DNA from: Dyella sp. RRB7
Lineage (GTDB): Bacteria > Pseudomonadota > Gammaproteobacteria > Xanthomonadales > Rhodanobacteraceae
Assembly (NCBI RefSeq): GCF_022761115.1
Contig: NZ_JAKWJS010000003.1
Span: 1-64,000, forward strand
Reading direction: 5' to 3'
DNA: 64,000 bases
Position 1 is the stretch's first letter. The number at the start of each line of letters is the position of its first letter. Made by a program: the position numbers and the translations under genes. Below are positions 7,914 to 16,376 of the stretch, piece by piece. The notes beneath the pieces are model-generated. The model worked only from the letters and a program-made list of their open reading frames with translations. It had not been told where the DNA came from and searched no databases.

Positions 7914-8716
7914 ACGACAAACGATCGCGCCTCGTGTCGCTCCGAAACCCTTGGTTTACCACGAGCGTCGGTGCCACCCTCGCACTGTTTCTCTTTTCGG
8001 CCTTCGTGGGTTTCATTTGGCTGCCTTCCGCGCAAGACGACGCCCTGTTCAAAGGCCTGCTGAACGCCATTTGCGGTGCGGCGGGCATTCCCAGGACGTG
8101 GCTCAGTGAAACGAACCCTCCGGTGGCTCCGAAGGTGCCGTTGTCCACGGTGATTCTCACGCCGGAAATGTTGAGCGGGCCGGGCATGCGCGAGTCGGTT
8201 GGGCGGGGCGCGACCCTGGCGTTGCGCTGCACCATGTGTCATGGCGCCCGCGGGGTAAGTGCCGCGAATACGCCAAACCTGGCCGGACAGTACAGTCCAT
8301 CGATCTACAAGGAACTTCGCGACTTCCAAACCGGCGCGCGTACCAGTGCCATCATGGCTCCCATGGTCGTTGGACTAAGCGACCAGGATTTGCGCGACCT
8401 GTCGATCTATTACGCGTCGCTGCCTCGCGAACCGTCGCCTGGTGCTGACGACGCATCACCCGCACTCGGCATCGTTGCCACAGGATCGCCGATGCGGAAC
8501 ATCGCTCCCTGCGGTTCCTGCCATGGAAGCCTAGCGAACAAGCTGGGTGCCCCGTGGTTGAGCCCCCAGCCACGCGCCTACCTGAAATCCCAGCTTGAGG
8601 CATTCGCCAACGGGACCCGCCACAACGACGTTAGCGGCCAGATGCGAAATGTCGCACGCCATATGACGCAGGATGAAATCAACGCGTCGGTCGACTATTA
8701 CGCAGAAAAAAGATGA
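7910..8716 (+). CDS. Membrane-anchored dihaem cytochrome c, c4-like
   Basis: A 268-residue protein with an uncleaved-looking N-terminal membrane helix (VGATLALFLFSAFVGFIWL) and two haem c motifs, CTMCH and CGSCH, about 95 residues apart. It overlaps subunit I by ATGA and closes the oxidase operon. An anchored dihaem cytochrome at the end of such an operon probably acts as the direct electron donor to CuA, tethered beside the oxidase. Methionine candidates for axial ligation occur in APMVVGL and GQMRNVARHM. A terminator for the operon is seen at 8950-8976. Confidence 0.85.
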   Translation: MNDKRSRLVSLRNPWFTTSVGATLALFLFSAFVGFIWLPSAQDDALFKGLLNAICGAAGIPRTWLSETNPPVAPKVPLSTVILTPEMLSGPGMRESVGRGATLALRCTMCHGARGVSAANTPNLAGQYSPSIYKELRDFQTGARTSAIMAPMVVGLSDQDLRDLSIYYASLPREPSPGADDASPALGIVATGSPMRNIAPCGSCHGSLANKLGAPWLSPQPRAYLKSQLEAFANGTRHNDVSGQMRNVARHMTQDEINASVDYYAEKR

Positions 8717-8840
8717 GTGGGATGCTTCGCGCAAGCGTCTCACGCCCAGCGCCGTGATCCATGACGAGGAATCCGGGGCCGGCAATATCTGCATGCGTTA
8801 CGCTGCCCATCGATTTTGAAACGGACGACGATAGGCGTTC

Positions 8841-8949
8841 GGTCACTCGGAAGGCCCAGCACACTTTGGCTATCGCAAGGATGCTACGCGCCAAACGACC
8901 AGGTCTTCCAACCGTGCCATGGTCCTTTGATAGACGCCATTTCCATCCA
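8841..8949 (+). other. Candidate structured RNA leader before the diguanylate cyclase gene
   Basis: Within the 480 bases between the oxidase operon and the GGDEF gene, TTTGGC (8865-8870) pairs exactly with GCCAAA (8890-8895) around a 19-base loop containing an inner ATC-GCAAG-GAT hairpin. A second stem GACCA (8897-8901)/TGGTC (8920-8924) follows at once. A clean intrinsic terminator comes next (8950-8976). Two adjacent helices followed by a terminator and then a c-di-GMP enzyme gene is the outline of a riboswitch or attenuator. The GGC...GCC frame around a GNRA-like loop faintly recalls c-di-GMP-I aptamers, but the conserved bases are not all there. Confidence 0.3.
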
Positions 8950-8976
8950 GCCCGGCAAGCGATCGCCGGGCGTTTT
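8950..8976 (+). terminator. Intrinsic terminator
   Basis: GCCCGGC (8950-8956) pairs perfectly with GCCGGGC (8965-8971), followed by GTTTT. It lies 234 bases after the last oxidase-operon gene and 222 before the GGDEF gene, so it could end the first or attenuate transcription into the second. Confidence 0.7.
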
Positions 8977-9197
8977 GCGTCCTGCGGGCGAGACGCGAAG
9001 TCGGCAATGCATCGGTCGCAGGCGCTTTTCGCGAATTGTCCACGAAGACCTTGTTCTGATTCCCCGGCCCCGGGACCTTGGCAAGCCAGCCGAACGAAAA
9101 GGAACGCGGGGCGCGTCTGTTTGCCAAGCCCGCTGTCCGGGTCAAAGCCCTCAGCGGCCCATCATTGGACACGACACATCCAGGGCGCTCCGCTGTC

Positions 9198-10949
9198 ATG
9201 CATCGCAATGCGACTCCCGGCGACTCCATCAATCGGCGATTCCACTACATCGTTTCTGTTATCTATCTGGTCGTCCTCACGCTGGTGCTGTGGTTATGCC
9301 TGGAACAGTGGCGTGGATACCGGGACGCGCGAGAAGCGCAAAGGGAATTCGTGATATTGCAGGCGGCGTTGCGATCCATGGCAAACATATCCGCGGAACG
9401 CCGGCCGACGTTTGTCTGGCTGATTGAAGCCTCGCAGGCTCCGGGCCAGCGCATGCAGGCATTGAAGGAGGCGCGCTACGCCACGGATGCCGACCTGAGC
9501 GAACTCGACGCTTCGCTGCAAAACCCCCGGTGCAAGAACTGCGCGCCGCTGCTGGCGACATTCGCACGAGCGAAGTCGATCGTGGCCGAGGCGCGGCGGG
9601 ATCTCGATGTGAGCTATCAGCATGCGCCAACCGAGCTTGTCGTTGCGGAGGTTCTGCACGCCATCGATCACCTGGTTAGCGCGATACCGTTGCTCTCTTC
9701 CATCGCCGACACGAATGCGATGGGCGTCATCCGCGAGAATGCGGACGTGCAAAGCTACCTGCTGGCCGCGCGACTGGCGGCGCTTTTGCGCGAGCAGACT
9801 GGGCGGCTAGGCTCCGATTTCGTGCCGGCGGTGGCGTCCCACCGTGCGCTGACCCATGACAAAGCAGCCGACGTCGCCCGTACGCTCGGCGCGATCGAGC
9901 AGCTGAGGGTCCTTCTGGTGCCGAGTATCCGCAGCCTGCCACCCCGGCTGCAGGCGGACTATGCCCAAGTCGATCAAGACTTCTTTGGTAAGGAGCTCAC
10001 GGATGTCAATCGCATATTGTCGATGCCCGCTCCCGAGGTCGATACCTCGCCGGCAGAGCTGGCCGAAAAATATGCATCGCGGATAGCCCCCATCAACCGC
10101 TTCCGCGACGATACCCTGGCACTGGCAAGCGACACGATCCGCTCGAACCTCCACTGGCATATGGCACTGCTGGGCGGCACGGCCCTGCTCGCCGGGGCGT
10201 TGACCGGAACATTGCTGCTGATGAGCTGGCGCTTCCGCGAAAAGATCGTGCGCCCGTTCGTGGAAGCCCGGCGGCTGATCCTCGCCATCGCCTCGGGTGA
10301 CCTGTCGGTGACCATTCCGCAAACCGGCTATGGCGGGGAGATCAAGGACCTGTTTGGTGCACTGAACCTACTGAAGCAGCACAGCGCCGAGCGCATCCGG
10401 CTTGAGCAGGAGCGCAAGCGCCTGATCGGCGAACTGCAGACCATAGCAGAGACGGACCCGTTGACCGGACTGTTGAACCGGCGCGCCTTCGAAAGCCGGG
10501 CTGCCATGTTGTTATCCGACAAACGCGGTAACGACCCCGTCGTGGCCCTGATCATGCTGGACATCGATCACTTCAAGCGTGTCAACGATACCTACGGTCA
10601 CGAAACCGGCGATCGTGCCCTGATTAAACTCGCGACCGTATGCCGCGAGACCATTCGCTCGGGAGACGTGGTCGCCCGCATCGGCGGCGAAGAATTCGCC
10701 ATACTGTTGCGGGTACCGAACCACCTTCAGGCCTATGAACTGGCGCAGCGGCTGCATGGACGGCTTCATGAAGAAACCATCGTGGCGGTAAGCAGTGAGG
10801 TTTTCGGCGTCACGGCCAGCTTCGGCATCGCCCTGGCACGACGCGCCGACGACCCGGAAACCGCCGAGCTGTTGCGGCGGGCCGACACCCTGCTCTACCA
10901 GGCCAAGGCAAAGGGTCGTGACCGTATCGAAATGGATGCCACGGTATGA
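9198..10949 (+). CDS. Membrane diguanylate cyclase with HAMP and GGDEF domains
   Basis: A 583-residue sensor enzyme that should make cyclic di-GMP from two GTP. Order of parts: a first transmembrane helix (VSVIYLVVLTLVLWLCL), a periplasmic helical sensor region of roughly 280 residues, a second helix (ALLGGTALLAGALTGTLLLM), a HAMP linker, a short coiled coil and a GGDEF domain. The active-site signature reads GGEEF (about residues 496-500), with the inhibitory RxxD site present five residues before it (RSGD), so product feedback is likely. The ATG at 9198 places the first helix near the N-terminus; earlier in-frame codons lack coding character. Its position beside the cellulose operon, which is activated by cyclic di-GMP, suggests it feeds that pathway. 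This is inference. Confidence 0.88.
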   Translation: MHRNATPGDSINRRFHYIVSVIYLVVLTLVLWLCLEQWRGYRDAREAQREFVILQAALRSMANISAERRPTFVWLIEASQAPGQRMQALKEARYATDADLSELDASLQNPRCKNCAPLLATFARAKSIVAEARRDLDVSYQHAPTELVVAEVLHAIDHLVSAIPLLSSIADTNAMGVIRENADVQSYLLAARLAALLREQTGRLGSDFVPAVASHRALTHDKAADVARTLGAIEQLRVLLVPSIRSLPPRLQADYAQVDQDFFGKELTDVNRILSMPAPEVDTSPAELAEKYASRIAPINRFRDDTLALASDTIRSNLHWHMALLGGTALLAGALTGTLLLMSWRFREKIVRPFVEARRLILAIASGDLSVTIPQTGYGGEIKDLFGALNLLKQHSAERIRLEQERKRLIGELQTIAETDPLTGLLNRRAFESRAAMLLSDKRGNDPVVALIMLDIDHFKRVNDTYGHETGDRALIKLATVCRETIRSGDVVARIGGEEFAILLRVPNHLQAYELAQRLHGRLHEETIVAVSSEVFGVTASFGIALARRADDPETAELLRRADTLLYQAKAKGRDRIEMDATV

Positions 10950-11006
10950 ATGCCTTCGTGCTGTGGCGCTGATCTTCGGCGCGGCCGTCGCGGCTGCCCT
11001 GCCGAC

Positions 11007-11201
11007 TCACCGCTCGCACGGGTCGTCGCTGTCGTCTTGCAGTACCGCTACCAGCAACGGCCATCGTTGTTTGGCGGCAAGCCAGACGTCCCGCGCCTGG
11101 CTGTCGAAATAACGCGCCGGGTCGATGCCCTCGGCGTAGTTGGCATACGTGTCCACATCGTTCGGCACCAGCATCAAGCGTGGATCGGGCGGCATGGCCA
11201 T
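11007..11201 (-). CDS. bcsR: Small cellulose biosynthesis protein, BcsR-like
   Basis: A 64-residue soluble protein whose C-terminal part (LAAKQRWPLLVAVL) closely follows the R-x-x-LAAA-x-x-RWPLL pattern of BcsR from enteric bacteria, preceded by a similar 'ND' turn. BcsR works with BcsQ and BcsE in assembling the regulatory part of the inner-membrane cellulose secretion machine. The ATG at 11201 overlaps the bcsG stop (TGATG), so the gene is translationally coupled as the last member of the operon. In enteric operons bcsR comes first, before bcsQ, so its place here is unusual. Confidence 0.6.
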   Translation of the reverse strand: MAMPPDPRLMLVPNDVDTYANYAEGIDPARYFDSQARDVWLAAKQRWPLLVAVLQDDSDDPCER

Positions 11202-12784
11202 CACTTGCCCTCCATCCAGACGCCTTCGGGCGTGTGGATCACATAGCCGCTGGGCGTGCTCAGGGTCACGGTGTTTTCGTTCTCGCCCACCATGCGCGTC
11301 TGCGGCAGCTCATTGGCGTACTGCGCCAGCGGTGGCGCTCCCGCCTTGAACGGACTGTTGGCCACCAGGCCTGACAGCAGCTGCGCCAGCGCAAGGTAGC
11401 TGGTGGGCGTGTCGATGACGACACCAGGCCCATGCCGTTGCTCGGCCGCCGGTAATCCGACCAGCGTGACGCCCACGGGCACGTGGATGATGCGCGGCGT
11501 CGGGATCTCGCGCAGGCCGGATATCTGGCCGGCGTCACCGCGTAGCGCCGCGCCATGCTCGGGCACGAAAACCACTACGGCCTTGCGCCCCGAATGGGCG
11601 ATCAGCTCCAGCAGGCGATCGATATCACCCAGCAGCTTCTTCAGGCGGATCGGATAGGACTCCGCGCTGCTCAGATTGCTGTTGGGCAGGCGATTGCCGT
11701 CGTGCAACGAGACCGTGTTGTAGTACAGCGCCACCGGGCCACCGCCCTGACCGATGCGCCCCTGATACCAACGGGCCAACGCATCGTAATCGTCCACCAG
11801 CGGCGAGCCGTCGAACTCCTTCATGGCGACCGGCAGGCCCTCGGTCGAGTGCGGCTGGATGCCCGCGCGGCCGATCTCCCGCTGCACCACGCCGCGGAAA
11901 TCGTCGAAGTGGCCATCGTGGTTCATCATGAACTGCACGTCGTAACCGGCCGCCGCGAGGTCGGCAAATACGTGGCAATCCTCCGACGTCTGGCTGTAGA
12001 GATCCTGGTGCGCATCCTGGCCGCAGGAGGCACGCAGCACGCGGATCGCAGCAGGCCCGCTGTAACTGGCCGCGCTGCTGAAGTTCTTGAAGATGTAGTC
12101 GAACCGGCTGAACAACGGATTGTCGGTCATGCTGACCACATCGAGGTCGTCCCACGAGAGCGAACAGATGTGGATGACGATGATGTCGAACTGCGCGGCC
12201 GGGTCCTTGCTCATCGGGAAGAAGGCAACGCGCCGGCTCTTCTCGCTGTGATGGAACGCGGCGAGCTGCTCGTCGTAGCTGCCAGTGGCACTTGCCGCGC
12301 CAGCATTGGCCATGCCCGCATCGGCACCGGCGCTGACCGCAAGCTTCGACGACGCCACGGACTTGGCAATCAGCGTATCGATGCCCTGCCACAGCGGCAG
12401 CACCAGCAGCGCCAACAGTACGAACGTGGTGACGCGCACCCAGCGATTGACCACGACGTAGATCACCACCGCGAGGATGGGAATGTAGACCATGGCGGGC
12501 ATGAACACGCGCCGCGCCAGCTCCATCATGTAACCCGGTGAGAACGAAGCGAGTCCCGGTATCTGCTTCAGCACATAGCCGAACGGCGGCAGGTTCGATT
12601 CGTGATACATCAACGCCGCCGCCACCAGCAACCCCACGACAACTCGCAGCACGCGATGCCAGCGACGATGCAGCGGCACGATCAGGGCCAGCGCGAACAG
12701 CAGGTTGAGCCACCACAGCGGCTTGAGCTTGCCGACCGAGGCCAGATAGATCTTGGCGATGAAATAGAGATTCCAGAATCCCAT
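11201..12784 (-). CDS. bcsG: Cellulose phosphoethanolamine transferase BcsG
   Basis: An inner-membrane enzyme of 527 residues that transfers phosphoethanolamine from a phospholipid onto cellulose in the periplasm. The N-terminal 150 residues hold about four to five membrane helices (LLFALALIVPL, VVVGLLVAAALMY, MVYIPILAVVIYVVV, VLLALLVLPLW). The C-terminal part is an alkaline-phosphatase-type domain; SAASYSGPAAIRVLRASCGQ is the conserved region that carries the probable nucleophilic serine, and VPEHGAAL contributes metal ligands. The start chosen is the ATG at 12784, not an in-frame TTG six bases earlier. It follows bcsA by 11 bases. Its presence predicts that the exported polymer is phosphoethanolamine cellulose rather than plain cellulose. 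Confidence 0.92.
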   Translation of the reverse strand: MGFWNLYFIAKIYLASVGKLKPLWWLNLLFALALIVPLHRRWHRVLRVVVGLLVAAALMYHESNLPPFGYVLKQIPGLASFSPGYMMELARRVFMPAMVYIPILAVVIYVVVNRWVRVTTFVLLALLVLPLWQGIDTLIAKSVASSKLAVSAGADAGMANAGAASATGSYDEQLAAFHHSEKSRRVAFFPMSKDPAAQFDIIVIHICSLSWDDLDVVSMTDNPLFSRFDYIFKNFSSAASYSGPAAIRVLRASCGQDAHQDLYSQTSEDCHVFADLAAAGYDVQFMMNHDGHFDDFRGVVQREIGRAGIQPHSTEGLPVAMKEFDGSPLVDDYDALARWYQGRIGQGGGPVALYYNTVSLHDGNRLPNSNLSSAESYPIRLKKLLGDIDRLLELIAHSGRKAVVVFVPEHGAALRGDAGQISGLREIPTPRIIHVPVGVTLVGLPAAEQRHGPGVVIDTPTSYLALAQLLSGLVANSPFKAGAPPLAQYANELPQTRMVGENENTVTLSTPSGYVIHTPEGVWMEGK

Positions 12785-12795
12785 GGGCAATCCCG

Positions 12796-15366
12796 TTATC
12801 CAGGCGGCTGGCGCGGCCGGCGAAGCATGGTGGCCTCGACCGCATCCAGGCAGGCGTCAAAGAGCCGGAGCACGCCCTGGTAGCCCATTTCGACCACCTC
12901 GACGAAGCTGCGCAGAGGGCTATCGGGTACCAGCGCCTCTTCCCAGCGCACCCATGCATCCGCGCGACCGAACGTGCACTGGACGAGCTGCGCCTCCTTC
13001 TCGTAGGACCAGTCCTCGAACTTGAGACCCAGATGAAGGCCGCTATGGCGCGCAACCGCCGCGCGGAAGTAGTAGTCGGTGGAACCGCGCGACAAGGTCA
13101 CGCCGATGGTACTGCCTCGCTCCAGCGAGAGCTGTGCCGGCAGCACGATGCCCAGGCCACCAGTGGAATAGTTCTCGGTGTGGCAAGCGATGGTCTTGCC
13201 GTCGGGCAGGATCAAGGTGGCAGGCACATGCAGCGGCACATGGTGCGCCACCCGGACCTGCCTGGCTTCCTTCGCCACGCCCACGGCGGCGCCGAGCATG
13301 GCTACGTTGAACAACGCCCACACCATGTTCATCAATACGGTGGCCGGCTCGTCGCTCTGCGTGGTGAAAATGCGCACGACGCCCACGACCAGGCCGGCCA
13401 GATTGACGGCGAGCAGCCACACATAGGGCTTGGAAGTCGCCCAATCGAGGTATTCCCGCTCGATGAGGCCACCCTTGGCGGTCACGTTGAACTTGCCCTT
13501 CTTGGGATTGATGAAGGCGATGGTGGTGGGCAGCACGGTGTACCAGGCCAACACCGACTCATACACTTCGGCCCAGAACGAGTGGCGGTACTGGCCCTGG
13601 ATGCGTGAATTGGCCATGCCGGAAATAAACAGGTAAGGCAGCACATAGGCCATCACCGATACCGCGTCGGCATTGAACACGTGCAGGCCAAAATACAGAT
13701 AGGCACACGGCATCAGCAGGAAGACCAGGCGTGGAACGCCGTAGAAGAAATGCAGCATCGCGTTGCTGTAGCAGATGCGCTGGAAGAAGCTGAGGCCCTT
13801 GCCGGTCCACGGGTTGTCGAGGCGGAAGATCTGCGCCATGCCCCGCGCCCAGCGGATGCGCTGCCCGATATGTCCCGACAGGCTTTCCGTCGCCAACCCC
13901 GCCGCCTGCACGATGCGCAGGTAGGCGCTGCGATAACCGCGACGATGCATCTTCAGCGAGGTGTGGGCATCCTCGGTGACGGTCTCCACGGCGATGCCGC
14001 CTACCTCCTCCAAGGGCGCGCGCTTGATCACCGCGCACGAGCCGCAGAAAAACGTGGCGTTCCAGAAATCGTTGCCGTCCTGCACCAGCCCATAGAACAG
14101 GCTGCCCTCGTTGGGAATGCGCAGAAACGTGTCGTAGTTGCGCTCGAACGGGTCAGGCGAGAAGAAATGGTGCGGCGTCTGCACCATCGAGCACTTGGGA
14201 TCGGCCAGGAACTCGCCCATGGTGGTCTGCAGGAACGAACGGGTGGGAATGTGATCGCAATCGAAGATGGCGATGTACTCGCCACTGGTCAGCCGCAGCG
14301 CGTGATTGATGTTGCCGGCCTTGGCGAAGTGATGCTCCTCGCGGGTGAGGTAGCCCACGCCCACTTCGGCCGCAAACTGCTGGAACGCCTCGCGGCTGCC
14401 GTCATCGAGCACGTACACGCGCAGCTTGTCGCGCGGCCAGTCCATGCTCTTGGCCGCCAGCACGGTGGGCGTCACCACGGACAGCGGCTCGTTGTAGGTG
14501 GGGATATAGATATCCACCGTAGGCCAGCTGCCGGGGTCCTCAGGCAAGGGCTTGGGATGCCGATTCAACGGCCACGCCGTCTGGACATAGCCGAAGAGCA
14601 GCACGATCCAGGTGTAGATTTCCGCCGAGTAGAGCAGGTAGCCGAACACCGCCTCGATCGGCGAAGCGAAATGCAGCGTCTGCGTGGTTCGCCACCAGAT
14701 GTAGCGCCCCGCCATCAGGATGGAGAGCGATACCATCAGCATGGTTGGCCAGCGACCAGGAATGCGCCGTGCCACCGCCATCACCACGCACATCAAGATA
14801 AACAGCTCGAACTGGGCGGCCAGCGGCACCGGCGTGGTCCAGAAAGCCAGCGCAACCAACAAGGCCATCAGCAGGATCAGCGTCTTGATATACGGCATGC
14901 GGTCGAGCGCGGCAGACCACTGGTTGACGTCATCGCTCACCCGCTGCCAGGGTACGCTGGGCAAGCGGGATGAAACCGCGCGACCGGCGCGGCCGGCCAC
15001 GCCATACACGGGCTTGAGCCAGCCGCTGATCCTGCCGAGCAGCATAGAGCGCCCCTGCCTGCCGCGCTGACGACGCGCCTGCCGCAGGTCGGCCGCCAGG
15101 TGCCCACGCCGACGGCGGGGCCGGAAGCACAGGCGCGTGAGCCAGGCGCCCGCAGACTCGCCATCGCGCATGGCCAGCTCGTTGTGCAGATAGCGAGCCA
15201 ATGCCTCGCTCCCGCGTGCCGCCCAGTCGCGCTGGCCCGGCCCAGGCGGCCGAAACACCAACCGCACCAGCCACAGGCGCATGCCATCGCCCGGCTCGAC
15301 GCCGAGCCGTCGCGCTACCAGCGCCCTGATGCGCGCTACGCCGCGCAGGGATGCCTGCTCGCTCAT
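12796..15366 (-). CDS. bcsA: Cellulose synthase catalytic subunit BcsA
   Basis: The 856-residue inner-membrane glycosyltransferase (GT2) that polymerises UDP-glucose and extrudes the chain. Catalytic motifs in order: DDG at 321-323, DCD at 369-371, TED at 464-466 and QRIRW at 502-506. Membrane helices flank the catalytic domain. A PilZ domain near residue 700 should bind cyclic di-GMP; its second motif is present (NYSTGG, 732-737), but the first, normally R-x-x-x-R, reads RVAHH (705-709), with histidine for the second arginine. The N-terminal 130 residues, rich in Arg, are the extra enteric-type extension. The ATG at 15366 overlaps the bcsQ stop by ATGA, deciding the start over an upstream in-frame ATG. 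Here bcsA is seventh in its operon rather than directly before bcsB. Confidence 0.96.
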   Translation of the reverse strand: MSEQASLRGVARIRALVARRLGVEPGDGMRLWLVRLVFRPPGPGQRDWAARGSEALARYLHNELAMRDGESAGAWLTRLCFRPRRRRGHLAADLRQARRQRGRQGRSMLLGRISGWLKPVYGVAGRAGRAVSSRLPSVPWQRVSDDVNQWSAALDRMPYIKTLILLMALLVALAFWTTPVPLAAQFELFILMCVVMAVARRIPGRWPTMLMVSLSILMAGRYIWWRTTQTLHFASPIEAVFGYLLYSAEIYTWIVLLFGYVQTAWPLNRHPKPLPEDPGSWPTVDIYIPTYNEPLSVVTPTVLAAKSMDWPRDKLRVYVLDDGSREAFQQFAAEVGVGYLTREEHHFAKAGNINHALRLTSGEYIAIFDCDHIPTRSFLQTTMGEFLADPKCSMVQTPHHFFSPDPFERNYDTFLRIPNEGSLFYGLVQDGNDFWNATFFCGSCAVIKRAPLEEVGGIAVETVTEDAHTSLKMHRRGYRSAYLRIVQAAGLATESLSGHIGQRIRWARGMAQIFRLDNPWTGKGLSFFQRICYSNAMLHFFYGVPRLVFLLMPCAYLYFGLHVFNADAVSVMAYVLPYLFISGMANSRIQGQYRHSFWAEVYESVLAWYTVLPTTIAFINPKKGKFNVTAKGGLIEREYLDWATSKPYVWLLAVNLAGLVVGVVRIFTTQSDEPATVLMNMVWALFNVAMLGAAVGVAKEARQVRVAHHVPLHVPATLILPDGKTIACHTENYSTGGLGIVLPAQLSLERGSTIGVTLSRGSTDYYFRAAVARHSGLHLGLKFEDWSYEKEAQLVQCTFGRADAWVRWEEALVPDSPLRSFVEVVEMGYQGVLRLFDACLDAVEATMLRRPRQPPG

Positions 15367-16169
15367 GGCGCACCTCCCGCCACCTGCGCGGAGGCGCGCG
15401 ATGCCTGCTTGATCCACGAGGACAGCCACGATGCCAGGCCCTGCAGGTCGTGCGCGGCCTGCGAGTGCGGCGCGGCGAGATGAAAGCTCTGGTTGCGCGC
15501 CAGCGCCTCGGGGATGCCCGTGTCCGCATGGATGCGATAGGCGGACAGCTCCGACCCCAATGCATGACGCAGCAGGGCAAGGATGTCGGTGTGCAACTGC
15601 GACGCCGGCGACACCGCGTTGGCGACATACAGGCTGAACTTGTCACGCGCCTTCAGCTCGGCGCGCAGGCGCGGCAACGTGGCGCAAGCCAGCGGCTGCG
15701 GCGGCACCAACACCAGCACCAGATCGGCCGCCTCGATCGCCTGGACGGCATGCACCGAGGGCCAGGTCGCCGCATCCACCAGGATCACGCCATGGGCAGG
15801 AAGATCGACCCGTGCCAGCAGGTCGCGCAGCCACGAGGGTTGTGCATGCAAGATCGCCGAAACCGCCCTGGCCTGCTCCGGGTCCGGTCCAGCGCCGCCG
15901 TCCCGGGCACCGCCCCAGGGCAACCACAGCACTCCATCGTCACTTTGCAACGCCGCTTCGGCCACGTGTCCGGCGGGTGCCAACACATACGAAGCCAGGC
16001 CTTGACGGGCCGGTTCGCGCAAACCGCCATAGAGCGCCAGCACATTGCTCGGGTCACATTCCACCGCCAGCGCTGCGTGCTTGCGCGCCATCAGCAGACT
16101 GGCCAGCGTGGCACTCAACGTCGTGCGTCCCGCGCCACCCACGCTGGAAACCACGGCAATGGTTTTCAT
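15363..16169 (-). CDS. bcsQ: Cellulose biosynthesis protein BcsQ (MinD/ParA-like)
   Basis: A 268-residue protein of the MinD/ParA P-loop family that helps place and assemble the cellulose machine at the pole. The deviant Walker A loop reads SVGGAGRTTL: the catalytic lysine before TT is arginine and the signature lysine at the start is missing, as is also the case for enteric BcsQ, so ATP handling may be unusual. A later strand (VILVDAATW) corresponds to Walker A-prime or B. The start is the ATG at 16169 with GGGGAGG six bases upstream; a longer open frame extends back over bcsF but has no such signal. Coupled by ATGA overlaps to bcsF before it and bcsA after it. Confidence 0.88.
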   Translation of the reverse strand: MKTIAVVSSVGGAGRTTLSATLASLLMARKHAALAVECDPSNVLALYGGLREPARQGLASYVLAPAGHVAEAALQSDDGVLWLPWGGARDGGAGPDPEQARAVSAILHAQPSWLRDLLARVDLPAHGVILVDAATWPSVHAVQAIEAADLVLVLVPPQPLACATLPRLRAELKARDKFSLYVANAVSPASQLHTDILALLRHALGSELSAYRIHADTGIPEALARNQSFHLAAPHSQAAHDLQGLASWLSSWIKQASRASAQVAGGAP

Positions 16170-16369
16170 AGGACGCCTCCCCGGCCGCCATGCCGACGCT
16201 TGCCACGGATCACCAGCGGCTGCAGCTGCGATGGCAGATGCAAGGTGCGACGAAGCAACCGCGAACGCAGGCGCGGCAGCCAATAGCGCAGGCGAAACCG
16301 CCAGGACAGCCACCACAGCGGCGCGGCAAGCATCAGGCCCCACACGAAATAGCCGAGGAAGATCTGCAT
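16166..16369 (-). CDS. bcsF: Small membrane protein BcsF
   Basis: A 67-residue protein: one transmembrane helix at the N-terminus (IFLGYFVWGLMLAAPLWWL) and a strongly basic C-terminal half (RSRLLRRTLHL, IRGKRRHGGRGG). This is the topology of BcsF, the membrane anchor that recruits BcsE and, through it, cyclic di-GMP to the synthase. It begins 7 bases after the bcsE stop and ends in an ATGA overlap with bcsQ, exactly where a bcsF would be expected next to bcsE. The sequence itself is too short and divergent for a firm family call, so the name rests mostly on position and topology. Confidence 0.7.
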   Translation of the reverse strand: MQIFLGYFVWGLMLAAPLWWLSWRFRLRYWLPRLRSRLLRRTLHLPSQLQPLVIRGKRRHGGRGGVL

Positions 16370-16376
16370 GACGCTG

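Noticed and set aside
8841-8949. Firm call of a cyclic di-GMP-I riboswitch
   Set aside because: Conserved aptamer segments such as GCAAACC and GACGCAAAGCC are not present intact, so it is left as an unassigned structured leader.
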